Below are positions 36,053 to 44,097 of a DNA stretch of 44,097 nucleotides, in pieces. The translations under genes and the position numbers were made by a program. The notes beneath the pieces were generated by a model, which saw only the letters and a program-made list of their open reading frames with translations, did no database searches and was not told the origin of the DNA. The stretch comes from Prevotella sp. (lineage in GTDB: Bacteria; Bacteroidota; Bacteroidia; Bacteroidales; Bacteroidaceae), in contig JAFTAR010000114.1 of NCBI GenBank assembly GCA_017455495.1, positions 1 to 44,097 of the forward strand, written 5' to 3'. How positions within the stretch are numbered: position 1 is the first letter of the stretch; the number at the start of each line of letters is the position of its first letter.

Positions 36053-37714
36053 ATGAGAAAAAACATTTCTACTCTCATTGCCACCGCCATTATGTGCATG
36101 GCAGGCGCAACAACAGCCATGGGACAGATTTCTGCACTGCCCTTCACAGCCGACTTCGAGAACAATTCCATCGCTCCCTTTGATGCAGGCGACATAGTGA
36201 CCACGAACTCTTGGGGCAGTGCCCTGCGCGTGAGCAACACCACGGCAACAGCTCTCTTTGACACCGACGGGGCAGGCGCAGCCTATACGATTGCCAACGA
36301 CGAGGAGGTGGTCATGAGCTTCAATGGCTTGCACGGATGGCAAGGCAATAATTCTGAAGCCAAAGTCCAACTGATAAACTCAGAAGGCATCGTTCTCGTG
36401 GGCTATACTTACAACCAGAAAGATACCAAGGTCACCGACGTGGTCATTGGCGGACAGACAGTTGCCGGCTTCGCGGCATTCATGGGACAGGCCAATTATG
36501 ACAACAACAAAAGTGCCAACGGCTTTACCCATAAGCAGACTTACGTGAAGACCGAGGGCTACACACCTGTAATCACGTTCAGGGTGCACGGGCTGGGAGC
36601 CGTAACATTCAACATGAAGTACATGGCTGCCAAGAGTCAGAACATTGACAAGACATACTCGGCCAACCTCACTGGTGTGAAAATGGACATTGCCAAGATT
36701 GTCATCACCGACAATTGCACGAATAATGACCGCTCTATAGGTTTCGACAACCTCAGCATCACTTCGGAGCAGAAGATGCTCTACAACTATGTCATCAACT
36801 ACAAGGACATTACAAGCGGTGAGATAGTGAAGACCGCAGAGGGCGCAGCCGAGAAGGGCACCATTGTCACTATTGACGATGAGGTAATCTGGGCTGATGG
36901 TGTGAAGTACTACGTAAAGTCAAATGACGCTGCCGACAACGCTGTGGCCGATGACAACAATACGGTAATCACCGTTCTTTGCGAGCCTGCTGCCGTATAC
37001 CAGTACACCGTAACTGCTACCGACGGCACCAACGAACTGGCCAAGCTTGCTGAAAGCAGCTATTACGAGGGCGAGACCGTGGGCTATGCATTCCCGCGCT
37101 ACTTCAACGTTGAGGGTACACTTTACAAGAAAGACCCCGTCAGCAGTGTCTACAACGCTACATTCACCCTTGACGAGGACAACAAGCAGGTCAGCGCTGT
37201 CTATTCAGCCACAGAGACAACCAACGTTATATACCTTGCTGAGGCTGAAACCATTGAAGCTCTTGAGGCTATAACAACAGGCACTCAGTGTGACCGCAAC
37301 TCAAACCGCGCCGGCGCCATTGCCGCAGAGGAAACTGCCGTCTTTGGCCTCACGGCCGGTACCTATAAGCTTACGGCTGCCGCTTACGGTGCATCTTACT
37401 CCTTCAAGGTAGGCGAGACAGAGGTACTGGCAATGGCTCAGCAGGGCTACTGGCGTGAGGAAGCCAGCGGTGAGTTCACGCTCAGCGAGCCTGCAAACCT
37501 CACCGTAAAGGGTGGAACAGGCGAGGCTGGCGCTCTTGACTACATCTTTATACAGAGCACCGACGGCAGCGTTACCGAGGTGACCACTGCCATTGCTGAT
37601 GTTACATGTCTGCACCAGGCTGATGGACAGGTGTACAACCTCAACGGCCAGCGTGTGGTAAATGCAAAGAAGGGCCTTTACATTGTGAATGGTCGCAAGA
37701 TGATTGTGAAGTAG
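36053..37714 (+). CDS. Secreted protein of unknown function with T9SS-like tail
   Basis: I start at 36053 because a clear signal peptide follows (MRKNISTLIATAIMCMAGA to about residue 25); the open frame reaches back to 35822 inside the lyase gene. The 553-residue product has an N-terminal jelly-roll-like domain (LPFTADFENNSIAPFDAG, VTFNMKYM, IGFDNLSIT), a MucBP-like middle (YNYVINYKDITSGEIVKT), another beta-sandwich (LTAGTYKLTAAAYGASYSFK) and the tail VYNLNGQRVVN...GLYIVNGRKMIVK. It follows the lyase by 58 bases. I see no catalytic motif; binding pectin or its fragments at the surface is a guess from context. Confidence 0.7.
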   Translation: MRKNISTLIATAIMCMAGATTAMGQISALPFTADFENNSIAPFDAGDIVTTNSWGSALRVSNTTATALFDTDGAGAAYTIANDEEVVMSFNGLHGWQGNNSEAKVQLINSEGIVLVGYTYNQKDTKVTDVVIGGQTVAGFAAFMGQANYDNNKSANGFTHKQTYVKTEGYTPVITFRVHGLGAVTFNMKYMAAKSQNIDKTYSANLTGVKMDIAKIVITDNCTNNDRSIGFDNLSITSEQKMLYNYVINYKDITSGEIVKTAEGAAEKGTIVTIDDEVIWADGVKYYVKSNDAADNAVADDNNTVITVLCEPAAVYQYTVTATDGTNELAKLAESSYYEGETVGYAFPRYFNVEGTLYKKDPVSSVYNATFTLDEDNKQVSAVYSATETTNVIYLAEAETIEALEAITTGTQCDRNSNRAGAIAAEETAVFGLTAGTYKLTAAAYGASYSFKVGETEVLAMAQQGYWREEASGEFTLSEPANLTVKGGTGEAGALDYIFIQSTDGSVTEVTTAIADVTCLHQADGQVYNLNGQRVVNAKKGLYIVNGRKMIVK

Positions 37715-37785
37715 CACTGCTACAATGACAGGAAAAAATACTCTTTCTGACGAGTAAATATATGGCAGTAACAATATATTATGCC

Positions 37786-37793
37786 TATCTTTG
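37786..37793 (+). promoter_or_regulatory. Possible distal promoter -7 box
   Basis: TATCTTTG followed by CA matches the -7 consensus, without a TTTG at the -33 position. It would give a leader of about 200 bases to the gene at 38003, including the hairpin at 37871. Confidence 0.45.
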
Positions 37794-37870
37794 CAACGTA
37801 ATTAGCCTTGATCGTCTTGATAATTCATAAGTTTAGTTTAGTTAGTTAATTAAAGAAGGTGACTGGCGCT

Positions 37871-37890
37871 CAGCATCCGGAGGGATGCTG
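37871..37890 (+). promoter_or_regulatory. Hairpin in the intergenic leader
   Basis: CAGCATCC and GGATGCTG form a perfect 8-bp stem with loop GGAG. There is no T-run, so this is more likely a leader structure or a short palindromic repeat than a terminator. No gene is seen in 37715-38002. Confidence 0.5.
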
Positions 37891-37944
37891 GCAGAATTAA
37901 GGTAAAAGATTGTTTTCGGATAATTTTTAAAAGAACAAGCGGCT

Positions 37945-37980
37945 TTTGCTTTGCTTATAGGAAAAGGATTCGTAATTTTG
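37945..37980 (+). promoter_or_regulatory. Proximal promoter of the propeller-DUF362 gene
   Basis: TAATTTTG at 37973-37980 is preceded by TTTG at 37950-37953 (19-base spacer); another TTTG is at 37945. The start of transcription would be about 16 bases before the ATG at 38003. Confidence 0.65.
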
Positions 37981-38002
37981 TACCATAATAAAGTAACAGA
38001 AG

Positions 38003-40141
38003 ATGAAGATAAAGAGTTTTGTTAGCATTTTGTCTCTGCTGCTCATGGCAGCAGAGACTGCGATGGCCCAGGAACCGGTAGACCAGAGCCTCGGCCGCCA
38101 TAACTTCTTCTATGCCGGGCAGAGCAAGCAGCGGCGCATGTTCATTGTGAGAGACGGGCAGGTGGCATGGGCCTATCAAGACAGCCTGCATCGCGGAGAA
38201 ATAAGCGATGCTGTGCTGATGACTGACGGCAACATCCTCGTGGCCCATCAGTACGGAGTGGCTGAGGTGAACCAGAACAGCCAAACCGTGTGGAGCTACA
38301 ATGCTCCCGAAGGAACTGAAATACACACCATGCAGCCCATAGGGCGCAGCCACGTGGTCTTTGTGCAGAACGGACGGCCCGCAAAGGCTGTGGTGATGGA
38401 GATTCCGGCCTGCCGCATAGTGCGCGAGTTTGAGCTGCCATATAACGAGCGAGGCTCGGTGCACGGGCAGTTCCGCAATGCGCGCCTCACTTCGCGCGGC
38501 ACCCTCCTCATAGCCAACATGGCAATGGGCTGCATACATGAATTCAACTCAAATGGTCAGGAGGTGGACCGCTGGACAGGCTTCACGCCATGGTCGGTGC
38601 AGGAGCTGCCCAGGGGCGGGAACATGCTCGTCACCGGCAGAAGGGGCAGCATTCAGGAAATTAACCGCCAGGGGCAGGTGGTGTGGCAGATGAACGCTGC
38701 CGACTATGGAGTGACGCAGCCACAGAAAACCGTCAGGCTCGGCAACGGCGGCCACATCATCAACAACTGGTACAATGAGTGGAACAGGGAACCTATGGAC
38801 ACCGCCAACGCACCTGTGCAAGCCATTGAGGTGGACAAGAACGGGAACCTCGTTTGGCAGCTGCGTTCATGGATTAACCCCGACCTCGGCCCTTCTACCA
38901 CCATCCAGTTGCTGGACCAGGCTGTAAATCGCGACCGTATGTTCTTTGGCGAGTTCAACCCACAGCGGCCGCGTCTCTTCGTTGGCCCCAACCAGCCCAT
39001 TGGACAGGGAAGGGGAATACATCCGGGGCGCGTGGCATGGATTCACTCTCCGGGGGTGGCCAGCTGGGACGGCCATACAGGCCTGTGGGTGGAGGACCGC
39101 TGGAACGACCAGCAGAAGGCCAATGCCATGATTCCAGAGGCCGTGATGCAGCTCACGGGCGAACCCACGGCAAAGAAGGCGTGGAAGGCTCTGTTCCGCC
39201 ACTTCAACAGGGAGCACGGAAAGGGCAACAGAGGTTACAGGCGGGGCGAGACCATTGCCGTGAAGCTGAACCTGAACAATGCCATAACCCACCACGACAC
39301 CATCGAGCTGAACTCTTCGCCCTTCATAACGCTTGCCCTGGTGCGCTCGCTTGTGGAGGACGGCGAGGTACGCGAGCAGGACATCATCCTATGTGAACCC
39401 AGCCGCGCCATTACCGACAGCATATATAACAAGGTGCACAGGGCCTACCCGGGTGTCCGCTTCATTGACAACATTGGAGGCGACGGCCGCGAGAAGTGCG
39501 AATACTATCAGGACCAGATAGTGTACTCCGTGGACAACGGCAACATGGCGCGCGGACTGGCCAAATGCATCGTTGATGCCGACTACCTCATTAACTCGGC
39601 GCTGCTGAAGACTCATAACGGTCCCGGCGTAACCCTCACTACAAAGAACTGGTACGGGGCAACCGACATAAACCTGCTCTGGCGGCAGAACTCTCACAAC
39701 AACGTGAGCCAGGACAAGCGTAACGGCCGCCCCCAGTACAAGACTTTTGTTGACTGGATAAGCCACAAGGACCTGGGGCAGAAGGCGCTGCTCTTCCTCA
39801 TTGACGGCTCCTACGGCTCGCGCGACGTAAACGGGGCACCAAACCCGAAGTGGATGAAGGAACCGTTCTGCGGCGACTGGGCATGCTCCATCATTGTCAG
39901 TCAGGACGAGCTGGCTTGCGATGCAGTGGGCATGGACATCATTATTAATGAATGGCCGGAGTTTGGAAGCCTGAACTACTGTGACGAATACCTGCGCGAG
40001 GCTGCCTCCATTCCAAACACTCCCAGCGGCACTGTCTATAAGCAGGGTGGAGAACCGCTGCAACAGCCCCTTGGCCTCTTTGAGCACTGGAACGAACAGC
40101 ATCAGTATACCAGCATTGACTTGAGGTATAAGAAAATGTAG
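38003..40141 (+). CDS. Secreted beta-propeller protein with C-terminal DUF362 domain
   Basis: The 712-residue protein has a signal peptide ending ETAMAQ. Residues about 25-330 are a propeller-like region related to arylsulfotransferase/PQQ propellers (DAVLMTDGNILVAHQYGVAEVN, GFTPWSVQELPRGGNMLVT, GGHIINNWYNEWN). Residues about 340-660 match DUF362: ETIAVKLNLNNA, EDIILC-type (EQDIILCEPSR), DYLINSALLKTH and KNWYGATDINLLW. DUF362 often accompanies ferredoxin domains, but no Cys cluster is seen here. The enzymatic role is unknown. No T9SS tail is present. Whether it belongs to the pectin locus is uncertain because it has its own promoters. Confidence 0.8.
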   Translation: MKIKSFVSILSLLLMAAETAMAQEPVDQSLGRHNFFYAGQSKQRRMFIVRDGQVAWAYQDSLHRGEISDAVLMTDGNILVAHQYGVAEVNQNSQTVWSYNAPEGTEIHTMQPIGRSHVVFVQNGRPAKAVVMEIPACRIVREFELPYNERGSVHGQFRNARLTSRGTLLIANMAMGCIHEFNSNGQEVDRWTGFTPWSVQELPRGGNMLVTGRRGSIQEINRQGQVVWQMNAADYGVTQPQKTVRLGNGGHIINNWYNEWNREPMDTANAPVQAIEVDKNGNLVWQLRSWINPDLGPSTTIQLLDQAVNRDRMFFGEFNPQRPRLFVGPNQPIGQGRGIHPGRVAWIHSPGVASWDGHTGLWVEDRWNDQQKANAMIPEAVMQLTGEPTAKKAWKALFRHFNREHGKGNRGYRRGETIAVKLNLNNAITHHDTIELNSSPFITLALVRSLVEDGEVREQDIILCEPSRAITDSIYNKVHRAYPGVRFIDNIGGDGREKCEYYQDQIVYSVDNGNMARGLAKCIVDADYLINSALLKTHNGPGVTLTTKNWYGATDINLLWRQNSHNNVSQDKRNGRPQYKTFVDWISHKDLGQKALLFLIDGSYGSRDVNGAPNPKWMKEPFCGDWACSIIVSQDELACDAVGMDIIINEWPEFGSLNYCDEYLREAASIPNTPSGTVYKQGGEPLQQPLGLFEHWNEQHQYTSIDLRYKKM

Positions 40142-40184
40142 TAAGATTCCTACTCTTTTGTGCTGCTTTTTGCCAAGGTTTTTG

Positions 40185-40192
40185 TACCTTTG
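40185..40192 (+). promoter_or_regulatory. MATE gene promoter -7 box
   Basis: TACCTTTG followed by CA matches the -7 consensus; no TTTG lies exactly 19-21 bases upstream. Transcription would start near 40199, which rules out the in-frame ATG at 40160. Confidence 0.6.
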
Positions 40193-40255
40193 CATGTGCG
40201 AATGAGACAGAGAGAGAAAAAAGACCTACTTTCATATATCCGTGAGGGCCGCACG

Positions 40256-41596
40256 ATGACGCGCAGCGAGAAGCTGCGCCTCATCGTGCAGTTGTCTATA
40301 CCCTCCATTCTTGCCCAGATAAGCGCTACGGTGATGTTCTTCATTGATGCCGCCATGGTGGGCCACTTAGGCGAGAAGGCCACGGCAGCCATTGGCCTCG
40401 TGGAGACAACGACCTGGCTCATGGGCGGGTTGGGGTCGGCAGTGAATATGGGTTTCTCGGTGCAGGTGGCCCACTTCATCGGTGCCAACGACTTTGAGAG
40501 TGCCCGCAAGGTGCTGCGGCAGGGGCTGGTGTGCAGCTTCCTGTGGAGTCTGCTGCTCTCGCTGGCTGCCATAGCCGTCCACAGTTTCCTGCCTTTCTGG
40601 CTGGGAGGCAGCGCCGAGATAGCCCGCGATGCCTCGCTCTACTTCATGTACATAGGCATCTTCGGAATCTTCTTCCAGATGGAGGGCTTTGCCGGAAGCA
40701 TGCTGAAATGCTCGGGCAACATGAAGATTCCCTCGGCCCTGAACATCATGATGTGCTGCCTTGACGTGGTGTTCAACTACTTCTTCATCTATATCCTCGA
40801 CCTGGGAGTGGTGGGCGCTGCCTACGACACTGGTGCTGCCGAGCTTATCACCGTCGTGTTCATGCTGTGGTTCCTGCTGGCGAAGAGCCCGATGCTGAGG
40901 CTTTTCCATAATTCTGAGAGCTCTAAACTGGAATCTTTCCGCCCCACTGCCGACGTGGTGAAGACTGCCTTCAAGATAGGAGCGCCGATGGGTCTGCAGC
41001 ATACGCTGATGGGCGGTGCACAGATAGTGAGCACCATCATCGTGGCTCCGCTGGGCACGGTGGCCATTGCCGCCAACTCGCTCGCCATAACCGTTGAGAG
41101 CCTGTGCTACATGCCCGGCTACGGCATTGCCGAGGCCGCCACAACATTGGTGGGGCAGGGCATAGGTGCCGGACAGCGCATGCTGACACGTTCCTTTGCC
41201 CGCATGAGCGTGGCACTGGGCATGGCGGTAATGACGCTCATGGGAGTGCTGATGTTCATCTTCGCCCCGGAGCTGATGAGCCTCATGTCGCCTGTGGAGG
41301 ACATTATAAGCGAGGGAGCCGCAGCACTGCGCATAGAGGCCTTTGCCGAGCCTATGTTTGCCGCCGCAATTGTGTGCAACGGCGTGTTCGTGGGAGCGGG
41401 CGACACCCTGAAGCCCGCTGTGATGAGCCTCGTCTCCATGTGGGGTGTCAGGCTCACGCTGGCATGGTGGCTGGCGGGAAGGTTCGGGCTCATGGGCGTA
41501 TGGACGGCCATGGCCATTGAGCTGACATTCCGTGGAGCCATCTTCCTGCTGCGCCTGTTCAAGGGCAACTGGAACAAGGCCCTCACGCGCGCGTAA
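40256..41596 (+). CDS. MATE-family multidrug/Na+ antiporter
   Basis: I chose the ATG at 40256 (MTRSEKLRLIVQLSIPSILA), giving 446 residues with 12 predicted membrane helices in two MatE halves (DAAMVGHLGEKATAAIGLV; TIIVAPLGTVAIAANSLA). MATE proteins export cationic drugs or metabolites using a Na+ or H+ gradient; the substrate here is unknown. Another in-frame ATG at 40202 would leave only about three leader bases after the predicted transcription start. Confidence 0.9.
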   Translation: MTRSEKLRLIVQLSIPSILAQISATVMFFIDAAMVGHLGEKATAAIGLVETTTWLMGGLGSAVNMGFSVQVAHFIGANDFESARKVLRQGLVCSFLWSLLLSLAAIAVHSFLPFWLGGSAEIARDASLYFMYIGIFGIFFQMEGFAGSMLKCSGNMKIPSALNIMMCCLDVVFNYFFIYILDLGVVGAAYDTGAAELITVVFMLWFLLAKSPMLRLFHNSESSKLESFRPTADVVKTAFKIGAPMGLQHTLMGGAQIVSTIIVAPLGTVAIAANSLAITVESLCYMPGYGIAEAATTLVGQGIGAGQRMLTRSFARMSVALGMAVMTLMGVLMFIFAPELMSLMSPVEDIISEGAAALRIEAFAEPMFAAAIVCNGVFVGAGDTLKPAVMSLVSMWGVRLTLAWWLAGRFGLMGVWTAMAIELTFRGAIFLLRLFKGNWNKALTRA

Positions 41597-41641
41597 TTAA
41601 TAGATGTGGAGAAAGTTTTATCCAAAAATACGTCCTTTTTC

Positions 41642-41672
41642 TTTGTCAGTTGAAGTATTTGTTGTATCTTTG
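41642..41672 (+). promoter_or_regulatory. recA promoter
   Basis: TTTG at 41642-41645 and TATCTTTG at 41665-41672 are separated by 19 bases. Transcription would begin near 41679, about 26 bases before the ATG. I see no recognised LexA operator. Confidence 0.75.
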
Positions 41673-41704
41673 CCGAGATTATATCACTAACCACAATACT
41701 TATT

Positions 41705-42736
41705 ATGGCAAAGAAAGAGCAGGAGGGCACTGAGGCCCTCAACCCTCAGCAGGAGAAGCTCAAGGCGCTGCAGGCCGCCATGTCGAAGATTGAGAAAGAC
41801 TTTGGCAAGGGCAGCATTATGCGCATGGGCGACGAGCAGATAGAACATGTAGACGTAATTCCTACGGGCAGCATAGCGCTGAACGCCGCACTTGGCGTGG
41901 GAGGCTATCCGCGTGGCCGAATCATTGAAATCTACGGTCCGGAGTCGAGCGGCAAGACTACGCTGGCCATCCACGCCATTGCCGAGGCTCAGAAGCAGGG
42001 CGGCATTGCGGCCTTCATCGATGCTGAGCATGCCTTCGACCGCTTCTATGCACAGAAGCTGGGCGTTGACGTGGACAACCTATACATTTCACAGCCTGAC
42101 AACGGCGAGCAGGCCCTGGAGATTGCCGACCAGCTGATACGCTCGGCTGCCATCGACATCATCATCATCGACTCCGTGGCAGCACTGACACCTAAGAAGG
42201 AGATTGAGGGCGACATGGGCGACTCGGCGGTTGGACTGCACGCCCGACTGATGAGTCAGGCCCTGCGCAAGGTGACGGCCACCATATCGAAGACCAACAC
42301 CACGTGCATATTCATCAACCAGCTGCGCGAGAAAATCGGCGTCATGTTCGGCAACCCCGAGACGACCACCGGCGGCAACGCCCTGAAGTTCTATGCCTCG
42401 GTAAGACTTGACATACGCAAGGTAACAACGCTGAAGGACGGCGACCAGCCCATCGGCAACCAGGTGCGCGTGAAGGTGGTGAAGAACAAGGTGGCACCGC
42501 CATTCCGCAAGGCTGAGTTCGAGATTACCTTCGGCGAGGGCATCTCGAAGATTGGCGAGATCGTGGACCTCGGCGTCGAGTACGGCATCATCAAGAAGAG
42601 CGGCTCGTGGTTCAGCTACGGCGACCAGAAACTGGCCCAGGGGCGCGACGCCACCAAGACGCTGCTGAAGGACAACCCCGAGCTCTGCGAGGAGCTGGAG
42701 GCCAAAATCATGCAGGCCATTGCCGACAAGGACTGA
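41705..42736 (+). CDS. recA: Recombinase RecA
   Basis: The 343-residue protein shows all RecA signatures: [20 protein letters not shown], Walker [10 protein letters not shown] from residue 79, [19 protein letters not shown], the ALRKVTA hallmark and [22 protein letters not shown]. RecA catalyses strand exchange in homologous recombination and repair. Length is normal. It has its own promoter, and dnaK begins 111 bases downstream on the same strand. Confidence 0.98.
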   Translation: MAKKEQEGTEALNPQQEKLKALQAAMSKIEKDFGKGSIMRMGDEQIEHVDVIPTGSIALNAALGVGGYPRGRIIEIYGPESSGKTTLAIHAIAEAQKQGGIAAFIDAEHAFDRFYAQKLGVDVDNLYISQPDNGEQALEIADQLIRSAAIDIIIIDSVAALTPKKEIEGDMGDSAVGLHARLMSQALRKVTATISKTNTTCIFINQLREKIGVMFGNPETTTGGNALKFYASVRLDIRKVTTLKDGDQPIGNQVRVKVVKNKVAPPFRKAEFEITFGEGISKIGEIVDLGVEYGIIKKSGSWFSYGDQKLAQGRDATKTLLKDNPELCEELEAKIMQAIADKD

Positions 42737-42847
42737 CAAAATGGCGTGACAATACGTCATTTCTCGCCCGCAAACCCGTTTTGGCACGTGCTTTGCTGTC
42801 TTTCCCGTGAGTAATTGTGATTATTAACAATAAAAACGATAAGAATT

Positions 42848-44097
42848 ATGGGAAAGATTATTGGAATTGACTTAGGTACTACCAACAGCTGCGTCGCCGT
42901 GTTCGAAGGCAACGAGCCGGTAGTGATTGCCAACAGCGAGGGTAAGCGTACAACTCCCTCAGTCGTTGGTTTTGTGGACAACGGTGAGCGCAAGATTGGC
43001 GACCCCGCCAAGCGTCAGGCTATCACCAACCCGAAGAAGACGGTGTACTCCATCAAGCGCTTCATGGGTGAGAACTGGCAGCAGACGGAGAAGGAAATCT
43101 CGCGCGTACCGTATTCAGTTGTTAACGAAGGGGGCTACCCCCGCGTCGACATCGACGGACGCAAGTACACCCCGCAGGAGATTTCGGCTATGATCCTGCA
43201 GAAGATGAAGAAGACTGCCGAGGACTATCTGGGCCAGGAGGTGACTGATGCCGTCATCACCGTGCCTGCCTACTTCTCCGACTCTCAGCGTCAGGCTACG
43301 AAGGAGGCTGGCCAGATTGCAGGCCTCAATGTGAAGCGTATCGTCAATGAGCCGACGGCTGCCGCTCTGGCTTACGGTGTCGACAAGGCTAACAAAGATA
43401 TGAAGATTGCCGTGTTCGACCTCGGTGGCGGTACATTCGATATCTCCATCCTGGAGTTCGGCGGCGGTGTGTTCGAGGTGCTCAGCACCAATGGTGACAC
43501 CCACCTCGGTGGTGATGACTTCGACCAGGCTATCATCGACTGGCTGGTACAGGAGTTCAAGAACGACGAGGGTGCCGACCTGAAGGCAGACCCAATGGCC
43601 ATGCAGCGTCTGAAGGAGGCTGCCGAGAAGGCCAAGATCGAGCTGTCTTCTTCTACTTCGACAGAGATCAACCTGCCGTATATCATGCCGGTAGCCGGCG
43701 TGCCCAAGCACTTGGTGAAGACGCTGACCCGCGCCAAGTTCGAGCAGCTGGCTCACGAGCTGATCCAGGCCTGCCTCGTTCCCTGCCAGAACGCCATGCG
43801 CGACGCCAGCCTGAACACCAGCGACATTGACGAGGTCATCCTCGTGGGCGGTTCGAGCCGTATACCCGCTGTGCAGACGCTCGTCAAGAACTACTTCGGC
43901 AAGGAGCCTTCAAAGGGCGTGAACCCCGACGAGGTGGTGGCCGTGGGTGCCAGCATCCAGGGTGCTATCCTCAATAAGGAGAGCGGTGTGGGTGACATCG
44001 TGCTGCTCGACGTGACGCCTCTGTCCATGGGCATCGAGACCCTGGGCGGTGTGATGACACGCCTCATCGAGGCCAACACTACCATCCCCTGCAAGAA
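42848..44097 (+). CDS. dnaK: Chaperone DnaK (Hsp70), 5' part
   Basis: The frame opens with [20 protein letters not shown], the actin-like phosphate-1 motif of Hsp70, and runs open to the window edge with about 416 codons, roughly two thirds of a normal Dna[46 protein letters not shown] and [15 protein letters not shown] mark the nucleotide-binding domain. The sequence ends early in the substrate-binding domain ([15 protein letters not shown]). In 42737-42847 I find no convincing consensus promoter or terminator, so the regulation is not clear. Confidence 0.97.
   Translation, partial: MGKIIGIDLGTTNSCVAVFEGNEPVVIANSEGKRTTPSVVGFVDNGERKIGDPAKRQAITNPKKTVYSIKRFMGENWQQTEKEISRVPYSVVNEGGYPRVDIDGRKYTPQEISAMILQKMKKTAEDYLGQEVTDAVITVPAYFSDSQRQATKEAGQIAGLNVKRIVNEPTAAALAYGVDKANKDMKIAVFDLGGGTFDISILEFGGGVFEVLSTNGDTHLGGDDFDQAIIDWLVQEFKNDEGADLKADPMAMQRLKEAAEKAKIELSSSTSTEINLPYIMPVAGVPKHLVKTLTRAKFEQLAHELIQACLVPCQNAMRDASLNTSDIDEVILVGGSSRIPAVQTLVKNYFGKEPSKGVNPDEVVAVGASIQGAILNKESGVGDIVLLDVTPLSMGIETLGGVMTRLIEANTTIPCK

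Noticed and set aside
1..44097. tRNA, rRNA or complete insertion sequence
   Set aside because: I found no tRNA-like or rRNA sequence and no transposase with terminal repeats; only the Rpn-family nuclease resembles one.

Overview
The window is from a Bacteroidota chromosome, most likely a Prevotella-like member of the Bacteroidales. The evidence is the many promoters of the TTTG-N19/20-TAnnTTTG type, a SusC/SusD pair with a hybrid two-component regulator, a PorZ-type protein of the type IX secretion system (T9SS), short T9SS-like C-terminal tails on several secreted proteins, and the housekeeping genes leuS, recA and dnaK. The species cannot be fixed from this sequence alone.

Layout. (1) 1-3110, minus strand: a secreted multidomain protein ending in a duplicated dockerin-like motif, preceded by an Rpn/PD-(D/E)XK nuclease-family gene. 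(2) 3265-3370: five tandem 22-bp palindromic repeats between divergent promoters. (3) 3514-17415, plus strand: eight closely spaced or overlapping genes, namely leuS, a YitT-family membrane protein, rdgB, porZ, two CotH-family secreted proteins, a GT-C-like membrane protein, and a fusion of an acyltransferase-3-like domain to a phosphoethanolamine-transferase/sulfatase-fold domain. (4) 17477-19453: an AAA-ATPase/PD-(D/E)XK gene under its own promoter and a short, apparently decayed secreted-protein remnant. (5) 22541-19484, minus strand: a two-gene Gtr-like unit, GtrA fused to a DUF6056-type membrane domain, followed by a GT2 glycosyltransferase. (6) 22595-22939: a gene-poor fold-back region with 21-bp direct repeats. 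(7) 22940-37714: a polysaccharide utilization locus with a hybrid sensor/AraC regulator, SusC, SusD, a PL11-family rhamnogalacturonan lyase and a secreted protein of unknown function. It probably targets the rhamnogalacturonan I backbone of pectin. (8) 37715-44097: a secreted propeller-DUF362 protein, a MATE exporter, recA and the 5' part of dnaK.

How the parts may work together. The regulator would sense pectin fragments in the periplasm and activate susC/susD and the lyase. The lyase, the protein at 36053 and the first CotH protein end in short T9SS-like tails, and the second CotH has a degenerate one; PorZ belongs to the machinery that attaches T9SS cargo to the cell surface. The envelope genes after porZ and the Gtr-like pair suggest surface-polymer or lipid modification.

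The least expected observations are these: three short palindromic repeat elements that sit in frame inside leuS; the palindromic array upstream of leuS; a compact promoter, 29-codon ORF and terminator unit between the regulator and susC; an acyltransferase domain whose usual catalytic His is Asn; and the fold-back repeat region at 22.6-22.9 kb.
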